The position numbers and the translations under genes are program-made. Below, piece by piece: positions 1 to 8,696 of a stretch of 64,000 bases of DNA (positions within the stretch are counted from its first letter, which is position 1; each line of letters starts with the position of its first letter). This stretch comes from Aquicella siphonis (GTDB lineage: Bacteria; Pseudomonadota; Gammaproteobacteria; DSM-16500): assembly GCF_902459485.1 (NCBI RefSeq), contig NZ_LR699119.1, forward strand, positions 1 through 64,000, in the 5' to 3' direction. The notes below the pieces were generated by a model. It saw only the letters and a list, made by a program, of their open reading frames with translations. It was not told the DNA's origin and searched no databases.

Positions 1-111
1 GCAATTCTGCAAACTATACCCGCTTTCTGTTTGAACCGCCATCCTGATACGGTTTTTTATGTTTTTGATCCATATAACAGATTTAACTCCTGCCTGTCAG
101 CGGGGGGCTGA
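1..111 (+). CDS. C-terminal fragment of an upstream gene (partial, uncertain)
   Basis: Frame 1 is open from the first base to a TGA at 109-111 and encodes 36 residues ending in FNSCLSAGG, with an aromatic stretch (VFYVFDPYNRF). It may be the end of a gene that starts outside the window. The fragment is too short to identify, and an open frame of this length could arise by chance. Bases 112-243 hold no other recognisable feature. Confidence 0.35.
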   Translation, partial: AILQTIPAFCLNRHPDTVFYVFDPYNRFNSCLSAGG

Positions 112-243
112 AAAGATTGACACTGTGGTAAAAATGTTTAAAAATGTTCGCTTCGTTCAAAGATTGTTCAAAGGATTGCCTTAGGGGAATCTTTATGAAA
201 CAACGACTTAAGACTAACTTTAAACAAAGCTGAGAACATAATA

Positions 244-948
244 ATGAAATTAAAACAGACTATCTTTATATTTGCCCTTTTGGGCTCCTTCGGTTTTAGC
301 TGGCCTTTTTCTTGGTTATTTTCCACCCCTAATACCGCAACGTTTGGCACCAGCGACTGGGTACAAAAAGAAATCCGCTTGCTCAAATCCCAAGCCGGAA
401 ATATTGATGACAAAGTCTTGCGCCTTGGCCTGACTGCTTATCTCAATGCCCGCAAACATGGTTATGCAGGAAAGCAGGTCCTGACTGTCATTGATTACTC
501 CAAGCCTTCCACCGAGCGTCGTCTATGGGTCTTTGACCTGAAAAAAAACCGTACCCTGTTTAATACCTGGGTGTCTCACGGCAAAAACAGCGGCGGCGTT
601 AATGCAACCTCTTTTTCCAACAGCCCCGGCAGTCTGAAATCCAGCATTGGCGTCTTTCTTACCGATCAGCCTTATATCGGCAAAAATGGATATTCCCTGC
701 GTCTGCGCGGCCTGGAACGCGGCGTCAATGATTATGCCTATTCACGGGCTATTGTCATTCACGGAGCAGCCTATGCCAACGCGGACAACCTGAGATATTA
801 TGGAAAAATTGGCCGCAGCTGGGGATGTCCCGCGGTTGGTTCAAGCCTGGCCAAACCCCTCATCAACACCATCAAGGAAAAATCCGTCGTATTCGCTTAT
901 TATCCCGACAGAAAATGGCTTTCACGATCACCATTCCTGTCTGCGTAA
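244..948 (+). CDS. YkuD_2-type murein L,D-transpeptidase, exported
   Basis: This is a 234-residue exported protein with a hydrophobic N-terminal signal (about residues 5-25). Residues 75-215 form a murein L,D-transpeptidase domain of the YkuD_2 type. Key residues are His173 in VIHGAAY and Cys195 in GRSWGCPAV, the expected catalytic His/Cys pair. Such enzymes act in the periplasm, making 3-3 crosslinks or attaching proteins to peptidoglycan, or cutting such links. A second, unrelated YkuD protein follows 245 bp downstream on the same strand. The Shine-Dalgarno before this ATG is weak. The family assignment is secure, but crosslinking versus hydrolysis cannot be told from sequence. Confidence 0.85.
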   Translation: MKLKQTIFIFALLGSFGFSWPFSWLFSTPNTATFGTSDWVQKEIRLLKSQAGNIDDKVLRLGLTAYLNARKHGYAGKQVLTVIDYSKPSTERRLWVFDLKKNRTLFNTWVSHGKNSGGVNATSFSNSPGSLKSSIGVFLTDQPYIGKNGYSLRLRGLERGVNDYAYSRAIVIHGAAYANADNLRYYGKIGRSWGCPAVGSSLAKPLINTIKEKSVVFAYYPDRKWLSRSPFLSA

Positions 949-1192
949 TACCAGAGGGTATGATTTGACGCGTGTTGGTTTTATTCTGCATATGCGATAA
1001 TGTGTTTTAACCTGAAACACATTTCGGCAATGCAGACAGTTGAGTGAAATCCATTTCACCCGATGCCGTGTTCAGCGGATTTATTCATTCAACCTGGGAG
1101 AATGACGACTCTCCCTGTTGAGTCCGTCGCGCAAGGAAACCGTGACAGTTACGGATATGGAATTTAATCAATGTAATGATTAAGGAATTACC
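949..1192. other. Intergenic region with serial small inverted repeats
   Basis: Between the two L,D-transpeptidase genes lie several short inverted repeats: ATGTGTTT/AAACACAT (1000-1022), GTGAAAT/ATTTCAC (1044-1059), GGGAGA/TCTCCC (1096-1115) and a small CCGT/ACGG. None is followed by a T-run, so they are not typical intrinsic terminators. They could form a structured leader for the downstream gene. No open frame is convincing here. Confidence 0.4.
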
Positions 1193-2113
1193 ATGAATGT
1201 TAAACTAGGAAAGGCGCTATCCGCAGCGATATTATTCGCGTCTACTCAGGCTATCGCCGCATATTATCCCGTGCCCCCTGAAAATCAGTCTATTATCGGA
1301 CAGATCAAATACAGCTCCGCCGGGTTCGGCGAATCCGTGGTGAAATTATCCCAACACTATGATGTGGGATATAACGCAATGGAAAAAGCCAATCCCCACG
1401 TCAATCTGACCAAACCGCTTTCTTACGGCACATCGGTGAAAATTCCCTCTCAGCATTTATTGCCCAATCAACCCCGCGAAGGAATCATTATCAATCTGCC
1501 GGAAATGCGCATGTATTATTTTGTGCCTGGCACATCGCAAGTGGCGACTTACCCCATTGGAATCGGCAAGATAGGCAAGACCATTCCCATCACCATGGCT
1601 AAAATTACCAAAAAAGCCAAAGATCCTGTCTGGGTGCCGCCAGAAGATATACGCGAATTCAACCTGGCCCAGGGTGTAGTCCTTCCCCAGGTCATGCCGC
1701 CGGGCCCGGATAATCCGCTAGGCCCTTATGCTATCTATATGAGTGTACCGACATACCTGATTCACAGTACGATTTTTCCAGAAAGCGTTGGCAAACGCGC
1801 CAGTTTCGGGTGTATCCGCATGTATGAATCCGATATCAAGGATTTCTTTCCCACCATTAACAGCGGCATTCCGGTTGCCATTATTAATTCCCCGATTAAA
1901 GTCGGCTGGCAAGGCAATCGTCTCTATATTGAAGCGCACCCTCCGCTAGAAGAACATAACGGCGCTTTTGATGCGACCTTACCGGGCACTGTTACCCAAA
2001 TCAATAACTTGACTAAAAACCAGGATACTTTGATTGACTGGCAGGCTGTGGCTTTCGTGGAAAAAGAACGCGATGGTCTACCGCATGAAATTGGTGTGCG
2101 CATTTCTTCTTGA
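1193..2113 (+). CDS. L,D-transpeptidase (ErfK/YbiS/YcfS/YnhG family) with LysM-like N-terminus
   Basis: This 306-residue protein has a cleavable-looking signal (to about residue 23, ending AIAA). A short LysM-like segment follows (about 36-88), with the dipeptide-rich ending usual for the family (SYGTSVKIP). The YkuD domain spans about 96-235. His191 and Cys207 sit in the signature HSTIFPESVG to ASFGCIRM. The usual SHGC is SFGC here, keeping the nucleophile but changing the preceding His to Phe. The ATG is preceded by AAGGA at good spacing. The enzyme should crosslink peptidoglycan or anchor lipoprotein in the periplasm. A strong terminator follows. Confidence 0.9.
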   Translation: MNVKLGKALSAAILFASTQAIAAYYPVPPENQSIIGQIKYSSAGFGESVVKLSQHYDVGYNAMEKANPHVNLTKPLSYGTSVKIPSQHLLPNQPREGIIINLPEMRMYYFVPGTSQVATYPIGIGKIGKTIPITMAKITKKAKDPVWVPPEDIREFNLAQGVVLPQVMPPGPDNPLGPYAIYMSVPTYLIHSTIFPESVGKRASFGCIRMYESDIKDFFPTINSGIPVAIINSPIKVGWQGNRLYIEAHPPLEEHNGAFDATLPGTVTQINNLTKNQDTLIDWQAVAFVEKERDGLPHEIGVRISS

Positions 2114-2135
2114 TCCCGCCTGTGATTCTTTCTGG

Positions 2136-2162
2136 AAAACCCGCCCGATGGCGGGTTTTTTT
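2136..2162 (+). terminator. Rho-independent terminator after the L,D-transpeptidase gene
   Basis: A 10-bp perfect stem (AAAACCCGCC/GGCGGGTTTT) with a CGAT loop runs into seven T residues. It starts 23 bp past the stop codon, in the correct orientation. Confidence 0.9.
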
Positions 2163-2298
2163 GTCTGACATTTTTTTCATTTATCTCTTAGGGTTTTATT
2201 GCCTTGCTGGCGGATTGTTTCCTTTCCAGCCCTCTCATAATTAAAATATATCTTTTATTCTTTTAAAGATGATTCTGGTTATGTAGCAAGGCATTTTC

Positions 2299-2473
2299 TG
2301 TGGATTACCGCTTAAAATTGTATATAATCATATACTTATTTAAATTATAACCTGTGGAAAAGTCGCGTATGAAATTCCGGTTGTCGGGGATAACTTGAAG
2401 CGGAATGCAAGCGCTCAAATTATCTGCGTCTTATACACAATTTATCAGAGGGATAACCATGCATTTATCCACA
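2299..2473. promoter_or_regulatory. Cluster of DnaA-box sequences in AT-rich DNA at the start of folC
   Basis: Within 175 bp there are TTATCCACA (2465-2473, plus), TTATACACA (2431-2439, plus), TTTTCCACA (2353-2361, minus) and TAATCCACA (2299-2307, minus). The first three fit the consensus TTWTNCACA and the last differs by one base. The stretch 2240-2350 is AT-rich and contains TATATAATCATATA. This fills most of the 345-bp gap between the transpeptidase and folC. It could be a DnaA-regulated promoter, a DnaA titration site or part of an origin. The sequence alone does not decide, and neither dnaA nor gidA is in the window. Confidence 0.45.
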
Positions 2474-3709
2474 GTATCAGAATGGATGTCTTGGATAGAA
2501 TCCATACATGCAACAGAAATAGACCTGGGCCTGGAAAGAGTGAAAATGGTGGCGGAAAGACTAGGGGTTTTGACTCCAAAATGTCCCGTGATCATTGTAG
2601 GCGGCACTAACGGGAAAGGATCTACGGTCTCCGGACTGGAAGCCATCTATCGCGCTGCGGGTTATCAGACCGGCGCTTTTACCTCGCCGATTCTGTTCCG
2701 GCAGAATGAACAAGTACGAATCAATGGCAATCTGGCTAAAGATGAAGAATTTTGCGAAGCATTTGCTAAGGTTGAGTCTGCGCGCGGCGGCATATCGCTT
2801 ACTCCATTTGAATATTGCACACTCGGGGCATTGTGTATTTTTCAAAATTACCCGCTAGATATCATGATACTGGAAGTGGGTATGGGCGGGCGGCTGGACG
2901 CCGTCAACATATTGAATGCGGATGTGGCGGTCGTTGCCAGTGTTGGTATCGATCATATCAGCTGGCTGGGGCATACGCGTGAACTGATAGGCCGTGAAAA
3001 AGCCGGTATTTTCCGTGCCGAACGTCCTGCAGTATGCGGTGATTTTGACCCGCCGGTTTCTTTGATAGAAGCTGCGGCTGATTTGCCTGCTCCATTATAT
3101 TTTCATGGCCGCGATTTTGATTTTGAAGAAACCACAGATCACTGGACATGGACCCATCAAGGAATCCGCTATGAATCACTGCCTTTGAATTCCCTTTCAA
3201 CACAGAACATGTCAGTGGTACTGATGGTCATTACATTATTACAGGCGAAACTGCCCGTTAAACGTGAAGCCATTGACAAGGGCTTGAAGGAGGTCACGCT
3301 GCCGGGGCGTATACAAATTATTGCGGATGATGTGACGGAAATATTTGATGTGTCGCATAATCCCGATGCTGTCGCTTTTCTCAAGCAAAAGCTGGATACC
3401 ATGATGTGCACCGGACGGACGCTGGCAGTATTTTCGATGCTGTCGGATAAGGATATCATCGGCAGCCTGACGGTTATAAAGGACAGGATTGATGAATGGT
3501 ATGCGGCATCGTTGCAGACCAAAAGAAGTTCGACCATGGAACTGCTGGAAGAATCATTTGCTGCGGCTGAAATCAGCCAGGTCAGGTTTTTCTCTACCTT
3601 GGCCGAGGCTTATCAAGCAGCCATTCAAAGCGCCCGCATGGGTGATCGTGTCATTGTTTTTGGTTCCTTTCATGCTGTCGCTGAGGCCTGGCGGGCGAGA
3701 AAAGAATGA
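2459..3709 (+). CDS. folC: Bifunctional dihydrofolate synthase / folylpolyglutamate synthase FolC
   Basis: FolC adds glutamate to dihydropteroate and to tetrahydrofolates in the cytosol, using ATP. The 416-residue protein has the Mur-ligase-type P-loop GGTNGKGST at about residues 48-56, followed by TGAFTSP and the EVGMGGRLDA motif. A possible ATG at 2405 lies upstream. The ATG at 2459 is chosen because AGAGGG sits six bases before it and the protein then begins at the usual family N-terminus. It faces folB-folKP, with only 32 bp between the converging stop codons, so the whole late folate pathway is in one place. A consensus DnaA box overlaps its first codons. Confidence 0.93.
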   Translation: MHLSTVSEWMSWIESIHATEIDLGLERVKMVAERLGVLTPKCPVIIVGGTNGKGSTVSGLEAIYRAAGYQTGAFTSPILFRQNEQVRINGNLAKDEEFCEAFAKVESARGGISLTPFEYCTLGALCIFQNYPLDIMILEVGMGGRLDAVNILNADVAVVASVGIDHISWLGHTRELIGREKAGIFRAERPAVCGDFDPPVSLIEAAADLPAPLYFHGRDFDFEETTDHWTWTHQGIRYESLPLNSLSTQNMSVVLMVITLLQAKLPVKREAIDKGLKEVTLPGRIQIIADDVTEIFDVSHNPDAVAFLKQKLDTMMCTGRTLAVFSMLSDKDIIGSLTVIKDRIDEWYAASLQTKRSSTMELLEESFAAAEISQVRFFSTLAEAYQAAIQSARMGDRVIVFGSFHAVAEAWRARKE

Positions 3710-3741
3710 AAATTTCCGTTTGGGAGTATAAACAGAAATAA

Positions 3742-5088
3742 TTATGCCAGGGTTTCCAGGGCGCCTGAAACCCTGAGGCCGCGAGCGCAGATTTCAACAT
3801 TATGCACCCGGATATAATCGACGGCGTGGCGGGCCAGAAAAAGCGACATGACCATGGTTTCGATATCGCGGTCTGCGAATGGCATGCCGGATAGCAGAGA
3901 GAGAAAAGTCTTGCGTGAATGTCCTACCAGGACGCGAGTGCCCAACGAGGCAAACACATGGATATTTTTTAACAGGATCAGGGATTGTTCCGCCATTTTC
4001 CCAAATCCGATGCCGGGATCAAAAATAACCCTGTCCCGGGTAATTCCTTGTTTTTCCAGCTCATGCAGGCGTTTAACACCCCATTCATAAACAGCCTTGA
4101 CCGGATCTTGATGCCGGGGCAAGACATGATTCCGCCTTTCAGGAATACTCATGTGATGCATGACCACACATTCCGCAGCGGATCCCGCAAGTATCTCCCG
4201 CATGCCGGGATCGTCCAGTCCGGAAACATCATTGATCCAGTCAGCCCCCATCAAAAGCGCTTGTTCAGCGACGCGGCTGTGACGGGTATCGACACTGATT
4301 TTTGGAGAAAGCATCCATGAAGAGCGTGCGTCCCGGATCGCCGACATCACCGGCTCAAGTCGTTTCCACTCGGTGTCCGCATCCAGCGGCGCAGCGGATG
4401 GCGCTGTCGACTCCGCGCCTATATCAATAATTTCAGCACCGGCATTTACAAGATGGATAATCTGTTGTAATGCTTTTTCGGGTTCAAGGAATTTGCCGCC
4501 GTCGGAGAATGAATCAGGGGTGATATTCACGATGCCGACCAGACGGGAAGTATCCACACGCTGGTTGATCTGGCGGGTATGAAAGGGGGCGTTTCCCGAA
4601 AAGCGGGAACCCCACGCTTCCACCATCTGGGCGGCGGTTTTTCCCTGGTTTGCGCCCGAGAGAGGAAACTTCCACATGGGGGCTACGTCTGCAAGAGGCC
4701 ATAAAGCGAAGGGTCTTTCCTGCAGAGACGCGTGTGGAACGGTCAACGGTTCGCTCTGAATAACAACGTCGTTCCACGCGAGAATATCAATATCAATGAT
4801 GCGTGGGCCCCAGTGACGCACTTCAGGTTTACGGCCAATTGACCATTCGATATTTTTTAACTGTTTGAGTAATTCCACAGGGTTGAGTGATGATTGACAG
4901 CGCATGGCCAGATTGAGATAGGGCATGTCCCATTCCGCCGGCGCGTTTTCCGGCATCAGGGCATCGGAAATATAAACCGGAGAAACCTGCTTCACCGTGA
5001 AATCGGGAATGCTTTTGATTGCCTGCAAGGCATTGCGCAGGTTTAAAAGGCGGTCACCCATATTGGAACCCAGGCCGAGAATGATCAT
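3742..5088 (-). CDS. folKP: Fused hydroxymethyl-dihydropterin pyrophosphokinase / dihydropteroate synthase (FolK-FolP)
   Basis: This 448-residue protein fuses two consecutive folate enzymes. Residues 1-160 are HPPK (start MIILGLGSNMGDR, signature RHWGPRIIDIDIL at 91-103), which pyrophosphorylates 6-hydroxymethyl-dihydropterin. Residues 183-448 are dihydropteroate synthase (GIVNITPDSFSDGG, DPGIGFGK, VGHSRKTF), which condenses the product with p-aminobenzoate. The link between them is short and no frameshift is seen. It starts 2 bp after folB, preceded by GAGG, so the two are co-translated. The domain order FolB, FolK, FolP matches the fused fungal FOL1 enzyme, here still split after FolB. Confidence 0.95.
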   Translation of the reverse strand: MIILGLGSNMGDRLLNLRNALQAIKSIPDFTVKQVSPVYISDALMPENAPAEWDMPYLNLAMRCQSSLNPVELLKQLKNIEWSIGRKPEVRHWGPRIIDIDILAWNDVVIQSEPLTVPHASLQERPFALWPLADVAPMWKFPLSGANQGKTAAQMVEAWGSRFSGNAPFHTRQINQRVDTSRLVGIVNITPDSFSDGGKFLEPEKALQQIIHLVNAGAEIIDIGAESTAPSAAPLDADTEWKRLEPVMSAIRDARSSWMLSPKISVDTRHSRVAEQALLMGADWINDVSGLDDPGMREILAGSAAECVVMHHMSIPERRNHVLPRHQDPVKAVYEWGVKRLHELEKQGITRDRVIFDPGIGFGKMAEQSLILLKNIHVFASLGTRVLVGHSRKTFLSLLSGMPFADRDIETMVMSLFLARHAVDYIRVHNVEICARGLRVSGALETLA

Positions 5089-5090
5089 GG

Positions 5091-5471
5091 TTATGCCTCG
5101 TCACCATAATCAAAGGTTACTCCGCCCATTAGCCCTTCAATTTTCGGGAATTTGGTGAGGCGTATTTTTAATCGGCATGGCCTGGGGAGGCGTGTCTTGG
5201 CAGAACGATATATGTCTGCGCTTAAATGTTCAACCAGCCGATATTTTTTATGCGCGATGGCATGCCGTATGTGTTCAATCAGAGTGGCGTAACACACGGT
5301 ATCATCGAGTTCGTCCGTCTCGCATGCTGCCGGCGGCGCAGCGGGAAACCGGATGATCAAGTCCAGTAAAACGGGTTGTTCCTGTTTCCGTTCCTTGTCC
5401 CTCCAGCCAAGATTAACATTCAATTCAAGACCGCGAACGGACAAGGTGGTGTACAATTTTTTATTTGGCAT
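5091..5471 (-). CDS. folB: Dihydroneopterin aldolase FolB
   Basis: This is a 126-residue protein of the FolB/FolX tunnelling fold. The N-terminus (LSVRGLELNVNLGW) and the central block ending RLVEHLSADIY carry the usual pterin-pocket and catalytic features, and LTKFPKIEGL is typical of the C-terminal strand. It converts 7,8-dihydroneopterin to 6-hydroxymethyl-dihydropterin, the substrate of the FolK half of the next gene. It begins with a clear GAGG ribosome-binding site and is the first gene of the two-gene minus-strand folate operon. Confidence 0.88.
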   Translation of the reverse strand: MPNKKLYTTLSVRGLELNVNLGWRDKERKQEQPVLLDLIIRFPAAPPAACETDELDDTVCYATLIEHIRHAIAHKKYRLVEHLSADIYRSAKTRLPRPCRLKIRLTKFPKIEGLMGGVTFDYGDEA

Positions 5472-5563
5472 ATCGCCTCGTTTGTTTAATTCTGGAATTC
5501 TGCTTGTCGCCGCGTCGCGATTCCACAGGATGGATGCAAGTGAAACCCATCCTGTCCGTCATA

Positions 5564-6502
5564 TTATTTCATGATGGCATCAATTTTTTTCATCACTTCC
5601 GGCGTCAGCTTGGGTTTTACTTCTATCGCTCCCATATTTTCAGTCAATTGCTCCATTTTTGTCGCGCCAGTGATGACGGTACTGACATTCGGATTATGGA
5701 GACACCAGGCGATGGATAATTGGGAAAGCGTGCAGCCCAGATCTTGTGCCAGTACGCCCAGCTTTTTGGTTTTTTCAACCAGCTGCATGAAGTTGTCCGG
5801 AACCAGCCAGCCTTCTTTGGCAAGACGGCTGTCGCTGGGTATGCCAAGATTGTATTTACCGGAAAGAATCCCGGACGCGAGCGGACTCCAGGTTGTTGTT
5901 CCCAAGCCGTATTTTTCAAAAAGCCTGACATAATCCTTTTCCAGATGGTCACGGAAAAAGAGATTATATTTGGGCTGTTCCATGCTGGGCTTGATACAGT
6001 TCAGACGCTCTGCCGCCTGAAAGGCGGCTTCAATCTGGTCGGCGCTCCACTCCGAGGTGCCCCAATAAAACGCGAAACCGCCGCGTACAAGATAATCCAT
6101 GGCCAGCACGGTTTCTTCTATGGGAGTGTTCGGATCCGGGCGATGGCAGAAGAGCAGGTCTACATAATCCAGCTGGAGTCTGCGCAAGGAATTTTTTGTT
6201 CCTTCCAGCAGATGCTTGCGCGACAAGCCGGTATCGTTCGGACCATTGCCGCCCCAGAAAATTTTGGTGGAGATGACCAGGTCTTCACGATGGAATTCCT
6301 TTAAGGCCTTGCCCATCAGGATTTCAGCTTCGCCATGCGCGTAAGCTTCGGCGTTATCGAAAAAATTGATGCCGCGGTCATAAGCGGCATGCATCAATGT
6401 CTTGATTTCATTCAGGCCAATCTGTTTTCCGAATGTAATCCAGGAACCCAGTGAGATTTCGCTAATCCTGATGCCAGCCTTGCCGAGTCTGTTATATTGC
6501 AT
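5564..6502 (-). CDS. Aldo/keto reductase, potassium-channel beta-subunit-like
   Basis: This 312-residue aldo/keto reductase is of the AKR6/7 type. The catalytic Tyr-containing block is FFDNAEAYAHGEAE, with Asp/Lys motifs before and after (the ISTKIFW strand and LLFCHRPD), and the NADP-binding C-terminal block VSTVITGATKMEQL. An upstream TTG at 6520 is in frame. The ATG at 6502 is preferred because GAGAGGA precedes it. The protein should reduce small carbonyls in the cytosol with NADPH, but its substrate cannot be inferred. It is transcribed away from the SUF operon, and the palindrome at 6617-6635 lies between the two. Confidence 0.85.
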   Translation of the reverse strand: MQYNRLGKAGIRISEISLGSWITFGKQIGLNEIKTLMHAAYDRGINFFDNAEAYAHGEAEILMGKALKEFHREDLVISTKIFWGGNGPNDTGLSRKHLLEGTKNSLRRLQLDYVDLLFCHRPDPNTPIEETVLAMDYLVRGGFAFYWGTSEWSADQIEAAFQAAERLNCIKPSMEQPKYNLFFRDHLEKDYVRLFEKYGLGTTTWSPLASGILSGKYNLGIPSDSRLAKEGWLVPDNFMQLVEKTKKLGVLAQDLGCTLSQLSIAWCLHNPNVSTVITGATKMEQLTENMGAIEVKPKLTPEVMKKIDAIMK

Positions 6503-6616
6503 GTCACGAGATCCTCTCAAAAGTCTGCGGCCATTCTAGCATTCGATACGGCCTGGGTAAAAGACTGGCATTGGGAGAGCGGCGCTTGCCTGCCAGTGAT
6601 TCCAGCTTGTATGAAT

Positions 6617-6635
6617 CAGTACAAACATGGTACTG
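6617..6635. promoter_or_regulatory. Palindromic operator candidate upstream of the SUF operon
   Basis: A perfect 6-bp inverted repeat CAGTAC/GTACTG with a 7-base spacer lies 75 bp before the sufR start and 115 bp before the divergent aldo/keto reductase. Rrf2-family regulators bind dyad sites of about this size and usually autoregulate their own operon. The assignment to SufR is an inference from position. Confidence 0.45.
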
Positions 6636-6709
6636 TATCGCCAGATTTGTAAGGGCGGGGTCACGCCATCGCCTTTACCTGACAGAACAAATAAAACCGG
6701 TCAATCCCC

Positions 6710-7165
6710 ATGCTTCGTATCGGAAAGTTAACTGACTATGCCATGCTCATCATGAGCCAGATGGCGAAAGACCCAGGCACTATATTAAGCGCCGCTTTTC
6801 TGGCGGAAACGCTGCATCTTACCCCGCCAACAGTGAGTAAAGTCTTGAAAATGCTGTCCGACGCCTGCCTCGTGAATTCCCTGCGCGGCGCGGAAGGCGG
6901 TTATCGTCTGGCGCGGCCCGCGGCGGAGATTTCTGTGGCGGATGTCATCGCCGCCATGGAAGGAGAATTGGCCATGACGGAATGTTGTGAAAGCAGCGGA
7001 TTATGCGCGATCGATTCCCTCTGCGCCATGCGAGAAAACTGGCGAAAAATCAATAAAATGGTCCATGCGTTGCTGTCCAGATTTACTATACTTGATATGA
7101 CGGGACCATTATTTATCAAAAACATTACTGAATACACGAGCGCAGGGTTGTCCGATGGCAAATAA
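6710..7165 (+). CDS. sufR: Rrf2-family regulator of the SUF operon (SufR/IscR-like)
   Basis: This is a 151-residue Rrf2-family winged-helix regulator. The recognition region is around residues 25-60 ([20 protein letters not shown]). Cysteines are at 92, 93, 99 and 105. The CX6-CX5-C arrangement (counted from Cys92 or Cys93) is the probable Fe-S ligand set, as in IscR and the SUF-specific regulators. It is the first gene of the operon and overlaps sufB by 11 bp, which supports autoregulation by cluster status. No strong Shine-Dalgarno precedes the ATG. The name sufR is used in the sense of the gammaproteobacterial SUF-associated Rrf2 protein, not the cyanobacterial one. Confidence 0.85.
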   Translation: MLRIGKLTDYAMLIMSQMAKDPGTILSAAFLAETLHLTPPTVSKVLKMLSDACLVNSLRGAEGGYRLARPAAEISVADVIAAMEGELAMTECCESSGLCAIDSLCAMRENWRKINKMVHALLSRFTILDMTGPLFIKNITEYTSAGLSDGK

Positions 7166-8597
7166 GCTCATAAAAGAAGTGGTAAATCAGCAGTATCCAT
7201 ATGGTTTTGTGACCCAGATAGAATCAGACACCATTCCGCCGGGTTTGACGGAAGATATTATTCGTTTGATATCCGCCAAGAAAAACGAGCCCGCTTTCAT
7301 GCTGGAATGGCGCATGAACGCATTCCGGCACTGGCAAACGCTGTCGCCGCCAACGTGGGCGCATGTGCATTATCAACCCATTGATTACCAGGATATTATT
7401 TATTATTCCGCCCCTAAATCAGCCGAATCGGGTCCCAAAAGCCTGGATGAAGTGGATCCCAAGCTTTTGGAAACCTATAAAAAGCTGGGAATTCCACTGC
7501 ACGAACAAAGCCGGCTGGCCGGCGTCGCGGTGGATGCCGTATTCGATAGTATTTCCGTGGCAACCACTTTCAAAGCCAGACTAGCTGAAGCCGGAGTCAT
7601 TTTTTGTCCTTTTTCCGAAGCCGTGCTGAAATACCCTGAACTGGTGGAAAAATACCTGGGTACAGTGGTTCCTTACCGGGATAATTTTTTCGCCGCGCTC
7701 AATTCCGCGGTGTTTAGCGACGGTTCCTTTGTATTTGTTCCCAAGGGCGTGCGCTGCCCCATGGAGTTGTCCACTTATTTCCGCATCAACACCGCGAAAA
7801 GCGGCCAGTTTGAACGTACGCTGATTATCGCGGAAGAAGGCAGTTATGTCAGTTATCTGGAAGGTTGTACCGCGCCTATGCGCGATGAAAATCAGTTGCA
7901 TGCTGCCGTGGTGGAATTAATCGCGCTGGATAACGCGCAAATTAAATATTCCACGGTGCAGAACTGGTATCCCGGCGATGAAGAAGGTCGCGGCGGCATT
8001 TTTAATTTTGTCACCAAACGCGGGCATTGCCGCGGCGTCAACTCAAAGATTTCCTGGACCCAGATTGAGACGGGCTCCGCGATTACCTGGAAATATCCCA
8101 GCGTGATACTGCAAGGGGATAATTCCATAGGTGAATTCTATTCGGTCGCCCTGACTAACCATTGCCAACAGGCTGACACCGGCACCAAAATGATTCACAT
8201 GGGTAAAAATACCCGCAGCACCATTATCTCGAAAGGCATTGCCGCCGGCCGCGGCCAAAACACATATCGCGGACTGGTGCGCATGCTGCCTGGCGCCGCG
8301 AATGCCAGGAATTATACCCAGTGTGACTCCCTGCTGCTGAGTTCCACGTGCGGCGCGCATACCTTTCCTTACATAGAAGTAAAAAACCCCAGCGCGCGCG
8401 TAGAGCATGAAGCGTCCACTTCCAGGATTGGCGAAGACCAACTATTTTATTGCCGTCAGCGCGGACTGAAAACAGAAGACGCGATCAACATGATAGTCAA
8501 TGGTTTTTGCAAACAGGTATTCAAGGAATTGCCCATGGAATTTGCTGTTGAAGCGCAAAAGCTGCTGGAAGTCAGCCTGGAAGGAAGCGTTGGCTGA
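7155..8597 (+). CDS. sufB: Fe-S cluster scaffold subunit SufB
   Basis: This 480-residue SufB forms the SufBC2D scaffold on which Fe-S clusters are built in the cytosol. Conserved blocks include [36 protein letters not shown] and [13 protein letters not shown]-like sequence near 378-390, plus the C-terminal segment with [11 protein letters not shown]. Length and order match the family. Its start lies inside the end of sufR, with AGGG seven bases upstream. It belongs to the nine-gene SUF operon. Confidence 0.95.
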   Translation: MANKLIKEVVNQQYPYGFVTQIESDTIPPGLTEDIIRLISAKKNEPAFMLEWRMNAFRHWQTLSPPTWAHVHYQPIDYQDIIYYSAPKSAESGPKSLDEVDPKLLETYKKLGIPLHEQSRLAGVAVDAVFDSISVATTFKARLAEAGVIFCPFSEAVLKYPELVEKYLGTVVPYRDNFFAALNSAVFSDGSFVFVPKGVRCPMELSTYFRINTAKSGQFERTLIIAEEGSYVSYLEGCTAPMRDENQLHAAVVELIALDNAQIKYSTVQNWYPGDEEGRGGIFNFVTKRGHCRGVNSKISWTQIETGSAITWKYPSVILQGDNSIGEFYSVALTNHCQQADTGTKMIHMGKNTRSTIISKGIAAGRGQNTYRGLVRMLPGAANARNYTQCDSLLLSSTCGAHTFPYIEVKNPSARVEHEASTSRIGEDQLFYCRQRGLKTEDAINMIVNGFCKQVFKELPMEFAVEAQKLLEVSLEGSVG

Positions 8598-8696
8598 AGC
8601 GGATAATTCATGCGTGGCGAGGGATTCCGTGCGCTTTTAAACATGCTCAGGGAAGATTACTCACATTATTTAAGTTATTTAAGACAGGCTAGAGAA

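Noticed and set aside
210-231. CTTAAG...TTTAAAC upstream of the first L,D-transpeptidase as a PmrA-like box
   Set aside because: The TTAA units are 12 bp apart, not 11, and the site would run almost into the start codon.
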